Shown: one piece after another, positions 11,702 through 22,394 of the stretch
How the letters are laid out: each line of letters opens with the position of its first letter
Position numbering within the stretch: the first letter of the stretch is position 1
Origin: Siphonodentalium dalli
Taxonomy: Eukaryota > Mollusca > Scaphopoda > Gadilida > Siphonodentaliidae
DNA: 64,000 nucleotides
Assembly: GCA_032622095.1 (NCBI GenBank)
Contig: CP136063.1
Coordinates: forward strand, 213,607,982 to 213,671,981
Direction of reading: 5' to 3'
Program-made: the position numbers and the translations under genes
The notes under the pieces: model-generated
Seen by the model: only the letters and a program-made list of their open reading frames with translations
The model's database searches: none
Told to the model about the DNA's origin: nothing

Positions 11702-12408
11702 GCTTGTAACATATAGATATAGCTTATTGCAACAACACAGAGGTACATAAATACTCATATGAACATTTATGTTCTTTGCTTGCTGCACATGGTGCTGGAT
11801 TTATAATTTGCTTTCGGGAATTAAGAACCGACACTACTATCGGATACGAGACGTTTTTAAAATAGTTATGTCAGTATTGAATTCGCTCATCGTGGTGCGC
11901 GAGGGTATGTCGATAAATACCTGAATTAACGTTCTACGACCATTATATATCACAGACAGACGCCTTGAAATAATACAAAATGCAACTTCGAACGCGATGA
12001 TTTGGCCCCAATAAATATTGCGATATTTATTTTCATTGCCATTCTGGAATCGGAAACGGAATAACTCGCGACTTCAGAAAAGGTATGTTGCGTTAACCTA
12101 ACATGAAACATTTAAAATAATTCGCGCATTGCTTTTTCTTTGTTTTAGTCGTCATCACTATGTAGTATACATGAAGAAGCAAAGAACGAAGACAGCTGTT
12201 GATGTTCATCCTGTGGTCTAAATGTGAAATTTTTCGCGACAAATGATTAAACAATTCGAACGGCACAAACGAAACGATCTTAAGATCGAGTTATCGAAAA
12301 ATATAAGAAACACAAGTCAAAACAGGTGTTTTCAACGCTACGACGTCGTGTGTATGTCGAGGATTGTTTTCGGAAATCTTCAACGACTGTATGTTTTGAG
12401 CAGCCAAT

Positions 12409-12694
12409 GCGCGCACGATTGGACAGCGAAAGGTACTTAATCGGGATTCACGATTATGTAGCCGGTGATATGCAATCGCAGTAACACGTGCCACGCGATA
12501 TTAGGATTGATGTGTGGATTATTGGCGAAATAACGGAGATATTTGAAGAAGTGTTTGTTTTAAGAGCGTGTTTTTAAAGAGCGGATATATTTGAAGAAGT
12601 TTGTTTAAAGAATGTGTTTTAAGAGCGATATATTATAAATAGCTATATATCGTGAACCCCGATTAAGTATTTCGTTCTATCTAACTGCGTGCAT
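12409..12694. mobile_element. MITE-like element with ACGATT(A)GA(T/C)AGCGAAA termini
   Basis: The left end GCGCACGATTGGACAGCGAA plus AGGTACTTAATCGGG is answered at the right by CCCCGATTAAGTATTTCGTT and CTATCTAACTGCGTGC. Internal words GAAGAAGTGTTT, AAGAGCG and GAAGAAGTTTGTTT recur. A second copy of the same family lies at 20313-20727. It has no coding capacity. Confidence 0.65.
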
Positions 12695-13216
12695 ATTAGG
12701 TGATTTTGAGATACCTGTCCTCCTACCGAAGCCATGTCCGTTTATTGAAACGGGTTGTGTGAACTCTTAGTTTCATAATACATATGTATATCTAATATAC
12801 AACAAAAACACAAATCACATCAATGCAGTCTTTATGATCAGCATGTTCTATAGGACTGTCGAATTGCAAACAGAGTCGCAGTGAATGTCCACATTTGTAT
12901 AGCAAAATCCTAGCACAATTTTATAAATTAGTCTCTGATATCGTATCATCTGTCATACGTCTATGATACATGTACTTGATCATGATCATGGGTCCAAATA
13001 CTCCACGAATTGTAGTAACATTGGAGCTTCAAATACGTTGGCTGTTCCATTCCATTCTCATCTTACTCATTAAGTGAAAAAGTATGTTCTCAAACCTTTA
13101 TTTTTGTCTCTATTTGAAGTTTCCAAGTATGACAACCGGTTGCTGTACACAAGCCACATGTGAGTTGAAGCATACTAGTTGTCTTAGGTTATAAATATCA
13201 CGTAAATATTTGTAAA

Positions 13217-13440
13217 CTTATGTCAAATCAACACACACTGGTCTTTATTTGAAGCTTCTCGGGTTCAAATTGCCATATGTTTAGTATATATAACTGAATT
13301 AACTTCTCCGAACTATGAAACATACGTGTGACTTATGTCAAATCAACACACACTGGTCTTTATTTGAAGCTTCTCGGGTTCAAATTGCCATTTGTTGAGT
13401 ATATATAACTGAATTAACTTCTCCGAACTATGAGACATAC
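13217..13440. repeat. Tandem duplication, unit about 114 bp, two copies
   Basis: ACTTATGTCAAATCAACACA followed by CACTGGTCTTTATTTGAAGC occurs at about 13217 and 13331. The two copies differ at only a few positions, so this is a recent duplication. A more diverged CTATTTGAAGTTTCC word precedes it near 13111. Confidence 0.85.
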
Positions 13441-13725
13441 ATGTTGAACCGTTTCAAACTTAATCAACAGTCCAACAAACCGCGGCTGCCAAACATTACA
13501 ACAATAATATAATATTGGGCTGAAAATTTTGTTTTAATATCGTGCAATCCATTTGCATGAAAGTTCTATCACACCAAGGGTCTGGTTTGCCTTGGAAATA
13601 ACCGAATTCACTTGGACCGAGATAAATCTACGAACTGAACCCGTTGGTTCATCTGAGATAGTGCATGTTGGTGAATATGACCACAGACGTCATCTGTTCG
13701 CCAAGTCAAAAAGTATCTAAATATA

Positions 13726-13958
13726 TCACAGTTCACAAACATATCTGTGGAGGTTCGACGAAGAAGTGGTGTCACAGTCATAATCGTTCATGTCAGCGGC
13801 GTTGCTGATGAATCGTGTGACAGTCATGCAATATTGATTTCCACTGTAGTTATCTATTATCGCACCCGCAGTCAGCCATAGCGGATCACCATTTCTGTTC
13901 TTCCAATCAACCCAGTTCGATTCGCTCGTCCCGTCAACATAAAGTACTATGTTGGTAC
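13726..13958 (-). CDS. C-type lectin-like domain, C-terminal half (terminal exon)
   Basis: Read on the minus strand, this follows a TTTTGCAG acceptor (13966-13959) and runs open in phase 1 to a TGA at 13728-13726, giving 76 residues. It has the late landmarks of a C-type lectin-like domain: NWVDWKNRNGDPLW (β2-loop region), YCMTV (third conserved Cys), NDYDC (the W-N-D-x-x-C motif with the Trp lost but N and D kept), and YVCEL (final Cys) just before the stop. The EPN/QPD calcium and sugar-specificity motif is not present, so calcium-dependent sugar binding is doubtful. The start phase fits the donor at 26414 exactly (G|GT). Inferred to be the last exon of a secreted protein whose other exons are at 26414-26587 and 53266-53611. 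Confidence 0.75.
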
Positions 13959-14336
13959 CTGCAAAATATACATGTAAGATGTACTAAACCACGGAGTTAT
14001 CGCAAAATCGGTTGAATGTGGGTTTATACTGTATCACCACAATACGAATTTCAACCCGTCATTCTGGAACGTGCCTACATATATACTCTGGTGTTTCACC
14101 CACCAACTTTGATCAACATGCTAGGCTGTTATGTTGAAATATTCAGGCCTGGCCATAATTTGGTACGAAATGGGTTGTTATAAAAGTCGAATTTTGTCCC
14201 AGTATTGGCCAATTGTGTTGACTTAATTGACCATCAGTTGCAAAACAAATGTTAGGTTGTATTAGATTGGAAATGTCCCACATATCGAGCTACCAGTTGA
14301 GCAACTATAACCCAAGTTCAGAGAGTAGTTGGAATT

Positions 14337-15650
14337 TCACCTGGAAGTTGGGAGCTTGATCTGGTTCAAGGGGTGTGCTTGAGCATTGGTGAAAATTGAA
14401 AGTTGGTTACTCCAGCGGAGAACCTCCAGCCACATCATTGTCGTCATTGAATACGATTTTATTCGGTGACACACCCACGGTTGTATATCTTGATTAGCCT
14501 GTCCCGTGCACACAGAGCCGAATGAATAGCGTACTTTGTTCACATCCATCAATTCTGCGTTCATAACAATAAGTTTAGTCGTATCCATGGACGTGACTAC
14601 ATGAACTTTGTTGTGGGAAGTATTCAACTTAGAATATCCGACTGCTCGCACTCCATTGTTGGCCGGTATTCCCAACTTTATTCATTGAATCCCTTGAGTT
14701 TTTGCTTCCCAACTGGTACCTTAAATTGGTTTGAAATCACGATTGAACTCGCTCAACGCATGCATTTCAATAAAACAATTTTAATCAAAATTGCCTGCAC
14801 ACAGTGGCAAGTATTCGTATAAATGAAATAGAGTGACTCTCGTTGGCGAAAACATTCTCGTTTGTGTATCAGTGACGTGTTCAAATGTCAAAGAGTCCAT
14901 ACGTCCTGTTTTTCGAACTTGCATACCGATGTAATGTTGTTGAGTATGTATGAGGGTATCACCCCCCTTTTTTCGGTACGCGGGATTCAGGGTGTTTTGA
15001 AGCCGTACGCGGGATTCATACCCCGGAATTAACTGGTATTCGTGTTCAAGCAAAACATCTTGGACGCAGGTTCTAGTTATCTGTATGAATGAGTGGGTAG
15101 AATAGCTTCTTGTGCATATTCGTCCACCATGCCATCATAAAGTATCATTAATCGTATCATAACGGCCTCATAACGCCCATAATACTCTACTCCAATATCA
15201 TGTCAGGTATAATGGATCATAATGTGTCTATGTAACTTCTGCTTGTATCTGTCTGATATTAAAACAGTCAAATTGTATATCATTTATCGCATATTATTTC
15301 TTAACATGTATTCAGGATTCACCCCCCCCCCCCAAATTGACTGGTATTCACGATTCAGGGGGAGGGGTGATACCCTCATGTAATGTTGTTGAGTATGCAT
15401 TGACGGTAATAGTTTCAGTATGAATTCTTCATATTGTGTGAAGTGGCTGACTCGTAAATTAACCGTTTGATGCCGAGGGATAACAATTGCATACACAAGG
15501 TTGATTTTTGTTGTTTCCCGAATTTTGGGATCTACCCCCTCTGTATGTAATTTATATCCATCCATTTGTTGACACATACCCACACCAGCCCACCACTGTT
15601 TATTCACAATTTGGTCCACATGCATGTAATTGTCCGCCTTCTAATCCGAC
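14337..15650 (-). pseudogene. Decayed second C-type lectin-like domain, disrupted by an insertion
   Basis: On the minus strand, 15625-15400 reads NKQWWAGVGMCQQMDGYKL, then QYEEFILKLLPSMHTQQHY. After the inserted element (14949-15378) the frame resumes with YIGMQVRKTGRMDSL at about 14930-14880. This is the α1-Cys-α2-W/YIGL order of a C-type lectin-like domain. A later block at about 14600-14430 reads LIVMNAELMDV, then FGSVCTGQANQDIQPWVCHR, resembling the last two conserved cysteines. Frames shift between the blocks and no clean donor or acceptor set joins them, so I call it a pseudogene. It lies on the same strand as the intact lectin exon just downstream, suggesting local duplication. Confidence 0.5.
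14949..15378. mobile_element. 430-bp inverted-repeat insert with 19-bp flanking duplication
   Basis: The left end TATGAGGGTATCACCCC and the right end GGGGTGATACCCTCA are inverted. A degenerate second layer (GGATTCAGG, CTGGTATTC) repeats inside. The flanks TGTAATGTTGTTGAGTATG at 14930-14948 and 15379-15397 are identical over 19 bp and were evidently duplicated, because removing the insert and one copy restores the reading frame across the lectin-like domain. A 19-bp duplication is longer than that of classical cut-and-paste transposons. Confidence 0.7.
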
Positions 15651-15659
15651 CTTGTATTT

Positions 15660-16195
15660 TAATTAACCGCATATATAATTATTTACTTCCTGTCTAATTT
15701 GAAACAAGTATGAAAATTTTACCAATTTTCTAAGCAAGTTCGACTTCAAAATCGATACGGTTAGCAACAAATTGATTAATCGAAATCGAATAACTACTCG
15801 CCAGATAATCCATCAGATCTAAGATGATCAGTTGTCAATGGGTTAATATTTATTTGGCCGCATACGGTAATGCATACATTTGTAAGCATATTAAATGCTT
15901 GAAGAATTTCCAAACAATTACAATTTAAAGGTGAACAACGTGTTAGAGCAGACATTGTCGGCACCTAATATTTATTCAATTGTTTACCGTTACCTGACAA
16001 ACGGCGTAACCAACAGCTTATCGGCATCTCTTGTGATATATATCGTCAAAAGAAGAGTCATAACCTAGCAATTACCCGCTTTGTGGATTGTCCAGTGAGG
16101 AAAATCGTGTAAGTTACTCACACTCTTCAACATGTCGATTATCCTACCAAAAAGCTTACGCTGGATAAGTGCACTGTGAGGATTTCTCGATCTAG
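15660..16195. other. No gene or repeat recognised
   Basis: AT-rich sequence with frequent stops in every frame. It could hold the upstream part of the decayed lectin-like gene on the minus strand, but no convincing exon is visible. Confidence 0.4.
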
Positions 16196-16196
16196 T

Positions 16197-16598
16197 CTTA
16201 ACCCTTTACCCAACAGAAGGGCCCTGTGCCAATGCATTCTCTTATATATGCGAGTCGACCATAGGTCGCCTCGCATATATAAGAGAATGCATTGGCTTAA
16301 CACATTAAAAATTATAAAATTGTCAAAGAATGTAAGAAAAAATGGTAAAATGTGTTAAAAAAAGATTTTTTTTAGGCCAATGCATTCTCTTATATATGCG
16401 AGGCGACCTATGGTCGACTCGCATATATAAGAGAATGCATTGGCACAGGGCATAACTGTAACTATCACAATGTGGTCAAGGAGCCGATTCCAATGATATC
16501 CATATTTGTATGGTTCTATTGAGACAGACCGAAGATATTTTAGGCTGTTGAAGCTTTATTTGGCCGGTTTTGGCCGGTTTGTTGGGTAAAGGGTTAAG
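16197..16598. mobile_element. MITE-like element with two nested 67-bp palindromes
   Basis: The outer inverted ends are CTTAACCCTTTACCCAACA (16197-16215) and TGTTGGGTAAAGGGTTAAG (16580-16598). Inside, an almost perfect palindrome starting CCAATGCATTCTCTTATATA occupies 16229-16295 and recurs at 16377-16443 in reverse order, flanked by GCCCTGTGCC and GGCACAGGGC. The element is therefore a palindrome of palindromes. It contains AT-rich filler but no open frame of note. Confidence 0.8.
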
Positions 16599-16948
16599 TG
16601 CAGACTCTTAAATAAAGCAATTGATTTAGGTACTCAATAATACATATAGCCCCTATAGTACCAAACAGCATGGTAATATATGCCTGTAGAACCTGTATAA
16701 TGCTGTAGAACCAGTAGATGATAGGTTCCACAGAGAAACAAACTGATTGGGTGAGACCGTCACGTGTGTCGATGTCGAGTGCATATGCTCAAACTAAAGT
16801 GAACAAAATGGCCGCTCATCGACTCGCTTTCATATATATATATCGTGTAAAGTACCTTATAACAACGGCACAACACCCGCTTGCATCTTTTATTTAAAGG
16901 GGAATTCGGCCTCGACTTACAGGTACACTTTTGAAGTTTTAGTATGGC

Positions 16949-17269
16949 CTAAAATGAAACAATTTGCCGGTTGCTAAACACCGAAGGCGTGAAAATTGAA
17001 AGATAAATAGCTTTTATTTTGGCCAAATTTGCCGAAATTGGATCAAATAAGTTACTACCTGTACCGTAGATGTTCTGGAATAATGTCAACACTGTTTGAT
17101 TTTGGGTCTGACTGTGAATCGGAGAAGCTGCTAAACCACAAAAACCTGTCGATGTTGATATTTTCGATTTGCTAATTCGACTGTCACTGTTCACAACGTT
17201 CCAAGCCAACGCTGTTGGTGTTACACTTGGTACTGACACGAGAATAATTCCCAAAAGCTTTGATGTCAA
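16949..17269 (-). CDS. Unassigned reading frame with a signal-peptide-like start
   Basis: A 106-aa frame on the minus strand begins MTSKLLGIILVSVPSVTP, which looks like a secretion signal, then continues with a Ser/Thr/Gln-rich stretch (SRISKSKISTSTG). A GTACAG|GTAGT donor-like site at about 17062 would leave phase 1, the same phase as the lectin exons. It could be an alternative first exon of the lectin gene, or chance. No domain is recognised after the hydrophobic start. Confidence 0.25.
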   Translation of the reverse strand: MTSKLLGIILVSVPSVTPTALAWNVVNSDSRISKSKISTSTGFCGLAASPIHSQTQNQTVLTLFQNIYGTGSNLFDPISANLAKIKAIYLSIFTPSVFSNRQIVSF

Positions 17270-17449
17270 CCACTAGTGATTAATACATGACACTATCAAC
17301 AACACAACAACGTGAGAAAGTTTAGTCAGAATTAGTGTGTCGAAATTCTCTTCTTCGGAATTAGTTATCGCGAACTGATGTGTGGACACTTGTCTCATGA
17401 TATTGATACATAATATTTCATCGAAAAATATGTGTGGCCATGTCTACGA

Positions 17450-17990
17450 GTTGAGAACCAAAATCATTGTCCAGTTTCGGAGTCTGCTGAACATTGTTTT
17501 GAATGTTTCTGCGGAGTCTGCGACGAACTGATAGGCCTGCTGATTTATAGTGTTGTGATGTATTCATGGACTGGTTGTAAGGTTGTAGGCCGTTAACGAC
17601 CGCGGTTGTACCGCCATTGAACGACAGTCAAGTGGTATCACCGCGATTGATATTTGTCTTATACGGCATAATATATCGCCCAGTTATGGAGTCTGCTATT
17701 CATTTGATCGAAATGCCGGTGACGCTGTGGTAATGTTGTGATATACGTATGGAATGACGGATAATCTCGGAGACACGGATCCAATTCTGGGACACACATT
17801 ATCACCGAATCCGTCACAAACTTTTATTAGAAGTTGACTGTGGTCACTCTGACGTACTACAGCTATGCTCTAATTAATCGTCCCATTTAACAAGGTTGTA
17901 GGGCGTCAATGACACCGGTTATACCATACCACCATTCAACCACAGTCAAGTGGTTGACATGTGGCAACCGCGAGTAATCTTACTACGGTA
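17450..17990. repeat. Diverged direct duplication of about 315 bp spacing
   Basis: AAGGTTGTAGG, then CGTTAACGACCGCGGTTGTA (or its variant), then CCGCCATTGAACGACAGTCA (or variant) occurs near 17580 and again near 17890 with many substitutions. CAGTTTCGGAGTCTGCT and CAGTTATGGAGTCTGCT (about 17473 and 17683) form a further repeat pair. No coding frame is maintained. Confidence 0.55.
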
Positions 17991-18231
17991 CTAGTAATAA
18001 TATTTTGCGACCACTATTCATTTTTTACTTGGCCACCTAACACCAAGTCCAGCTTTTTGTGAGCGCCATGCACCGTGTTAACACAAAACAATATTTCAAT
18101 TAATAATTTGTTTACGGTTTAATCAACATTCGAAGATGGTCACAGAAATATGGCCCATTATTTTAGACATTCAGGCACATTTTACTCCACATGCAGGGAA
18201 CAGGCCGGGGATATCCTGGAATCCCTTAAAT

Positions 18232-18342
18232 AAGTACATAAACACGATCAAGGTTTTATTCTAATAAAAGTAATATAATTTGGTTTATTTCATTTTGCGA
18301 CATGATCTGAAAGAACCTTGATCGGGGTTTTGTACTTAATTC
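18232..18342. repeat. Foldback with GATCAAGGTT ends
   Basis: GTACATAAACACGATCAAGG at about 18233 is matched in reverse complement by CCTTGATCGGGGTTTTGTAC at about 18315-18340. It is a short inverted-repeat element with an AT-rich loop. Confidence 0.6.
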
Positions 18343-18429
18343 GATGTCAAACGCCGTGGCATCATTTGGAATCTAACATGCCACATTGTTAAATTTGCCG
18401 TCGGACATTTTTCGTAATATCGAGTGCTT

Positions 18430-18690
18430 GGTACCTGGGCATGTTCTCCACATATTACCTATATATTTGGTTCTCTGGAGAACCAAATATCTAGGTAGTA
18501 TGCATAGTACCTAAATGTTTGGTACCCCAGAGTACCCAATCAGGTATTCCATAGTATCTGCCTTGATATTAGGTACACCAGAGTACCAACAGTTTGGTAA
18601 TTCAGAGCACACACAATATTTGGTACTTCAGAGTACCAACAATTTGGTACCCCAGAGTACCAACAATTAGGTACTCCCCACGGAACAAAT
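18430..18690. repeat. Array of palindromic GGTAC / AGAGTACC words
   Basis: About ten copies of words such as TTGGTACCCCAGAGTACC and ATTTGGTACTTCAGAGTACC occur on alternating strands between 18430 and 18690, many of them self-complementary around GGTACC or CAGAG. The unit spacing is roughly 25-40 bp. The array ends beside the 36-bp minisatellite. Confidence 0.75.
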
Positions 18691-18765
18691 TCAGAACCTA
18701 CGTATGTACTCTAGATCTGGAGCAGATGTTGTTTTAAGAGTGCATGGGCCTATCAGTGCTCTAAC

Positions 18766-18918
18766 TCGGCGTGCATCACTAAGCATACCCGACGCCATCT
18801 GAGTATATGCATCACTAAGCATACCCGACGCCATCTGAGTATATGCATCACTAAGCATACCCGACGCCATCTGAGTATATGCATCACTAAGCATACCCGA
18901 TGCGATCTGAGTATATGC
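18766..18918 (-). repeat. 36-bp minisatellite, four copies, open in frame on the minus strand
   Basis: GCATCACTAAGCATACCCGA plus CGCCATCTGAGTATAT repeats four times. The first three copies are nearly identical and the last has two changes (GATGCGATCT). Thirty-six is a multiple of three, and on the minus strand the frame stays open as AYTQMASGMLSD repeated four times inside an 84-aa frame (18945-18691). Its start MSPQMINQ and end have no recognised relatives, so coding status is undecided. Confidence 0.75.
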
Positions 18919-18949
18919 AATTTGGTTTATCATCTGGGGCGACATTCTC

Positions 18950-19490
18950 CAGTAAATACAAAAGTTTCATTTAGTTTCATTGCAACTTAATTTACCTGAT
19001 TGTCTTAACTAAAAAATGACGCAGAATGCCAAAAAGAGAGTCAACATATAATACTTATGTTATGTCAACCAGTTAGTTTATATTTAAAAAAACAAAAAAC
19101 AAGACACTGAACAAGATTTACAAAAACTCTAATAGCTGCTATGATACACTATGGCTGGTATTGTGTGTTCTTTTAATAGGATAACAATGTTGATCAACCT
19201 ATTTATTGCTATAAATGGACAAGCTATGATGTTGTCCTGGTATAATCTTACAATAGCACCGAATGTTGAACGTTATTTATTTGAATTTCGAGGAAATATG
19301 TTGCCTTTGGAGTTCCATTGCTTGTGAACGATTAATGTAATCTATATAACTCATTTCGTCAATGTTACCATCTTTTCTCCCACCGCAGCATAAGTTGCAT
19401 GTGAAGCTGACTTACTATATTGTTCAGCTCAATAGTAGAATATTATGCAACTAAAATATTATTTGTATCAATATATGCGTGAGAAAACGA
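18950..19490. other. No gene or repeat recognised
   Basis: AT-rich, with homopolymer runs near 19086 and no long frame on either strand. Confidence 0.4.
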
Positions 19491-19494
19491 AGAA

Positions 19495-19800
19495 ACATTG
19501 ACGAAATTAGTTCTATGTACAGCATTTTCATCGAAGTTAGGTCCAGACCTAATACACTGGACGAGTTTTGTAAATTCTGCTATACACTGGGGACTCGTTG
19601 TAGATCCTATTTGTTACATGATCCAAAACCTCGACAAAACATACTTAAATCAACAAATGGGACGCGAAACTAACATCGGCTTCTATAAGGCATGCGATGA
19701 CGTTTCACGTAACTATATGCGTTGTTTGCCCGCGTAAAGACATAGTCCAAGATATAAATAAAGACTCTTTGGCGTACTTAATGGCCTATATTTAATACCA
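19495..19800 (+). repeat. Dispersed family B, plus copy
   Basis: Words GTCCAGACCTAATACACTGG, GACGAGTTTTGTAAATTC, CACTGGGGACTCGTTGTAGA, CATGATCCAAAA, TCAACAAATGGGACGCGAAA, AACATCGGCTTCTATAA, GGCATGCGATGAC and AATAAAGACTCTTTGGCGTA recur, inverted and in the same order, at 52045-52375. The two overlapping reading frames across it (64 and 79 aa) follow the repeat and look like nothing known. Confidence 0.7.
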
Positions 19801-20312
19801 TAACTTTTCAAACGCTTCGTTCATTATAGTTTGTATATGTATCTTGATAAAAGGCAATCGCTCGTTGTGCAATTTTTTTCGGTTCACATAAAAACACCGA
19901 CCCCCTTTCAACATCAGTGTATTGTTAATTTTGCTAATGTCATCACATTTCAGAGGGTGAATGCTTAATTTCTAGTCAACATAAAAGAATAAAACACCTG
20001 CAATATGTTTTAAACTAAAACTAAGAGTTAAGTAAGCAATATGTCTTCAATATCTCCGTTCCCATCGAAATTTAGAAACAATCAACGTTTTTGTTTTGTT
20101 AAGAATCTCCGGGTGTAGAAGTGTTTTGTTAATTTGAAACAACATACTCTAAAATGTTCCGACAATATTGCATATATTAAAATGAAATATATAAGAGGGA
20201 TTGATCGCGAACCTCTAATTGCAAACACAAGACGATATCCGACACAACGGTCCGGCGATTCATGTGATGGCAGACAATCTTGCACATCGATAAAGATTGA
20301 TCACATCAACTA

Positions 20313-20727
20313 ATACGCACACGATTAGATAGCGAAATATACTTAATCGGGTTTCACGATTAGATAGCGATTGATATTTAATCTCAGTAACAGGTCCCAC
20401 GCGAGGTTATAGGATTATTAGCGAAATAACGAAGTGTTTTAAAAGAGCCTTCCCCTAACCTCCCGCAAACCCAGCCACCCAATGCAATAATTTGACTTAT
20501 GTCAAACAAAATTGTATCAATTGTGGTTTTGTAAATTCGCCTTACGAATATTCGTTATTTCGTCAAAGTGTGTTATAGATAAAGATGCCATCCTTCATAT
20601 TAACTCAGAATACTCATTTCGAAATGTAATCCTAACATGGCATGTCACATGTACTACTTTTGTATATCAGTCGCTATCTAATCGCCAACCCAGATTGAGT
20701 ATCTTTCGCTATCTAATCGTGTGTATT
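20313..20727. mobile_element. MITE-like element, ACGATTAGATAGCGAAA termini
   Basis: ACGCACACGATTAGATAGCG at the left end is inverted at the right (TCGCTATCTAATCGTGTGTA). A second GATTAGATAGCG and TCGCTATCTAATCG pair lies just inside. TTAATCGGGTTTCACGATTA and GAAATAACGAAGTGTTTTAA match the relative at 12409-12694. No open frame is conserved. Confidence 0.75.
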
Positions 20728-21456
20728 TTATAGATGGATCACATATATACCTTTTGCCAACACGTCTGGCTATCACTTACATCGTTAACCGTTGGAGGCT
20801 GAGAGCGTCTGGAATTTGAAACTCTCAATCTAGACCTCACTAATATCAGCCAAACTTCAAGTGTTCCACGAATTTAATGTGATTGACGTAATAACATATT
20901 AATTTATCTAATATTTTCTATGAAATTCCATGATAAAATTGGCGATAACGAATTGGCGATAAAATTATTTGTATCGCTACTGCAGTTGCGATACAAGGCG
21001 CACATGGCATTATCCTCAGGTTCAAAATCATGAATGAACTGACGTCAAATAAATCGCGTGAAAAATCAAAACAAAATTCTAACGTTTTTGTACTATATAA
21101 AAATAGTTCTTAGGTTTTGACATTAGTTGTTGCCTCCCATCATAGGTATTATGGTATAACATATCATAATGTAACTGACATGTAGTTTTTGAGTATTTAT
21201 TATTCAATTATATAAACCAAACATGAGATTTTGTCCATTGAATTCAATTTCCGTTAGACGTATTCGCATTAACGTGAAGGTTGGTAAATTTAGCATTTCG
21301 AGCTGATCGGTGACACATAAATGTACAGGTTGTGAGAATTTACTCAAGAAAGCTAATCGTGGGACACAAATCCAACTATTTTGACATTTAAAAAATTCCT
21401 GTTTTGTGTGATGGATTCTGTCACACCAATGGTAGGAATACGTATTATATATACAC
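20728..21456. other. No gene or repeat recognised
   Basis: Apart from a short repeated GGCGATAA word near 20940-20960 there is no pattern I can assign. Confidence 0.4.
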
Positions 21457-21596
21457 AATGTGTTTGTACCGATTCATGTATCGCGACTCGGCCCATTTTC
21501 GTGGCCACATAGCGAATTGGCGACCAATGTCGCCTCGGCGCTATATGGCCACGAAAACTAGCCGAGTCGCGATAAATGAATTGATACAAACACATT
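21457..21596. mobile_element. Palindromic foldback element, 140 bp
   Basis: AATGTGTTTGTACCGATTCA at the left is the reverse complement (with small mismatches) of TGAATTGATACAAACACATT at the right. The inner arms CGCGACTCGG, TTTTCGTGGCCA and CGAATTGGCGACC lead to a short CG-rich hinge. Open frames on both strands across it have similar starts because the sequence is self-complementary. Confidence 0.85.
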
Positions 21597-21599
21597 GTT

Positions 21600-22390
21600 T
21601 ACAAGAAAACCAATGTCAGAAATGGTAACGTGCTCAAGATCATATATTATATACACATGATTATAATTATAGAATATAAAATATATTGGTTTCACAAAAT
21701 GACCAACTCATAATTCCGTTAAACAACTAATCCTTCAAATTATTACAACAACTATATACGTCTTTTCACTGAAGGTTTCTCATGCATCTCACCAGAATTC
21801 CCAACTACACCTTTTATCGTACTCGGTATCCGGGTCGCAGTTCGACTTTTAATCCGTCTCAAAAATTCCCATTTCTATAAATAAAACGCCCATGGCCCAT
21901 GTATACCAAGAATCAGCGAAATATTATACACGCGGAGCGCGAAATAAAACATGTATCGCGTGTGCCGCGATCAGTTGAGTAATATATATCTAGAACAAAT
22001 CATATAATTAACACATAGTAGACGAGAGTACCAAGTTTTCTCTACGAGTGGAATTGTTATTTTAACCATATATACAAATTTAAAGGGATCCAGGCACTCG
22101 CAGTTGACATAAATAAACAAAATATATCAGTCTGTAAAACCATCACCACGAAGAAGAACATGGGAAAATATATAAACGTTGTTCTTATATTCATTATTGA
22201 TAGTTTTCCAATAAAACAATTTCGCATGTTGAAACTAATTGAACTGTGATTCAACGGTAATTCAACGGTAATTCAATTGTTATAGCAATACATTCCATAA
22301 TGGGAGAGGAGTTATGCAAAAGTAGATTGCATATGTCCTCCAATGCCAATGTGTATTTTAATATAATTATGATGTAAACTTCCTCGATTA
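21600..22390. other. No gene recognised upstream of the LINE
   Basis: AT-rich. CGGTAATTCAACGGTAATTC at about 22254 is a short direct repeat. No 5' part of the adjacent LINE is visible, consistent with 5' truncation. Confidence 0.45.
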
Positions 22391-22394
22391 TTTA

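Noticed and set aside
18766-18918. CRISPR-like array
   Set aside because: Direct 36-bp units abut without spacers; it is a minisatellite, and the sequence is eukaryotic.
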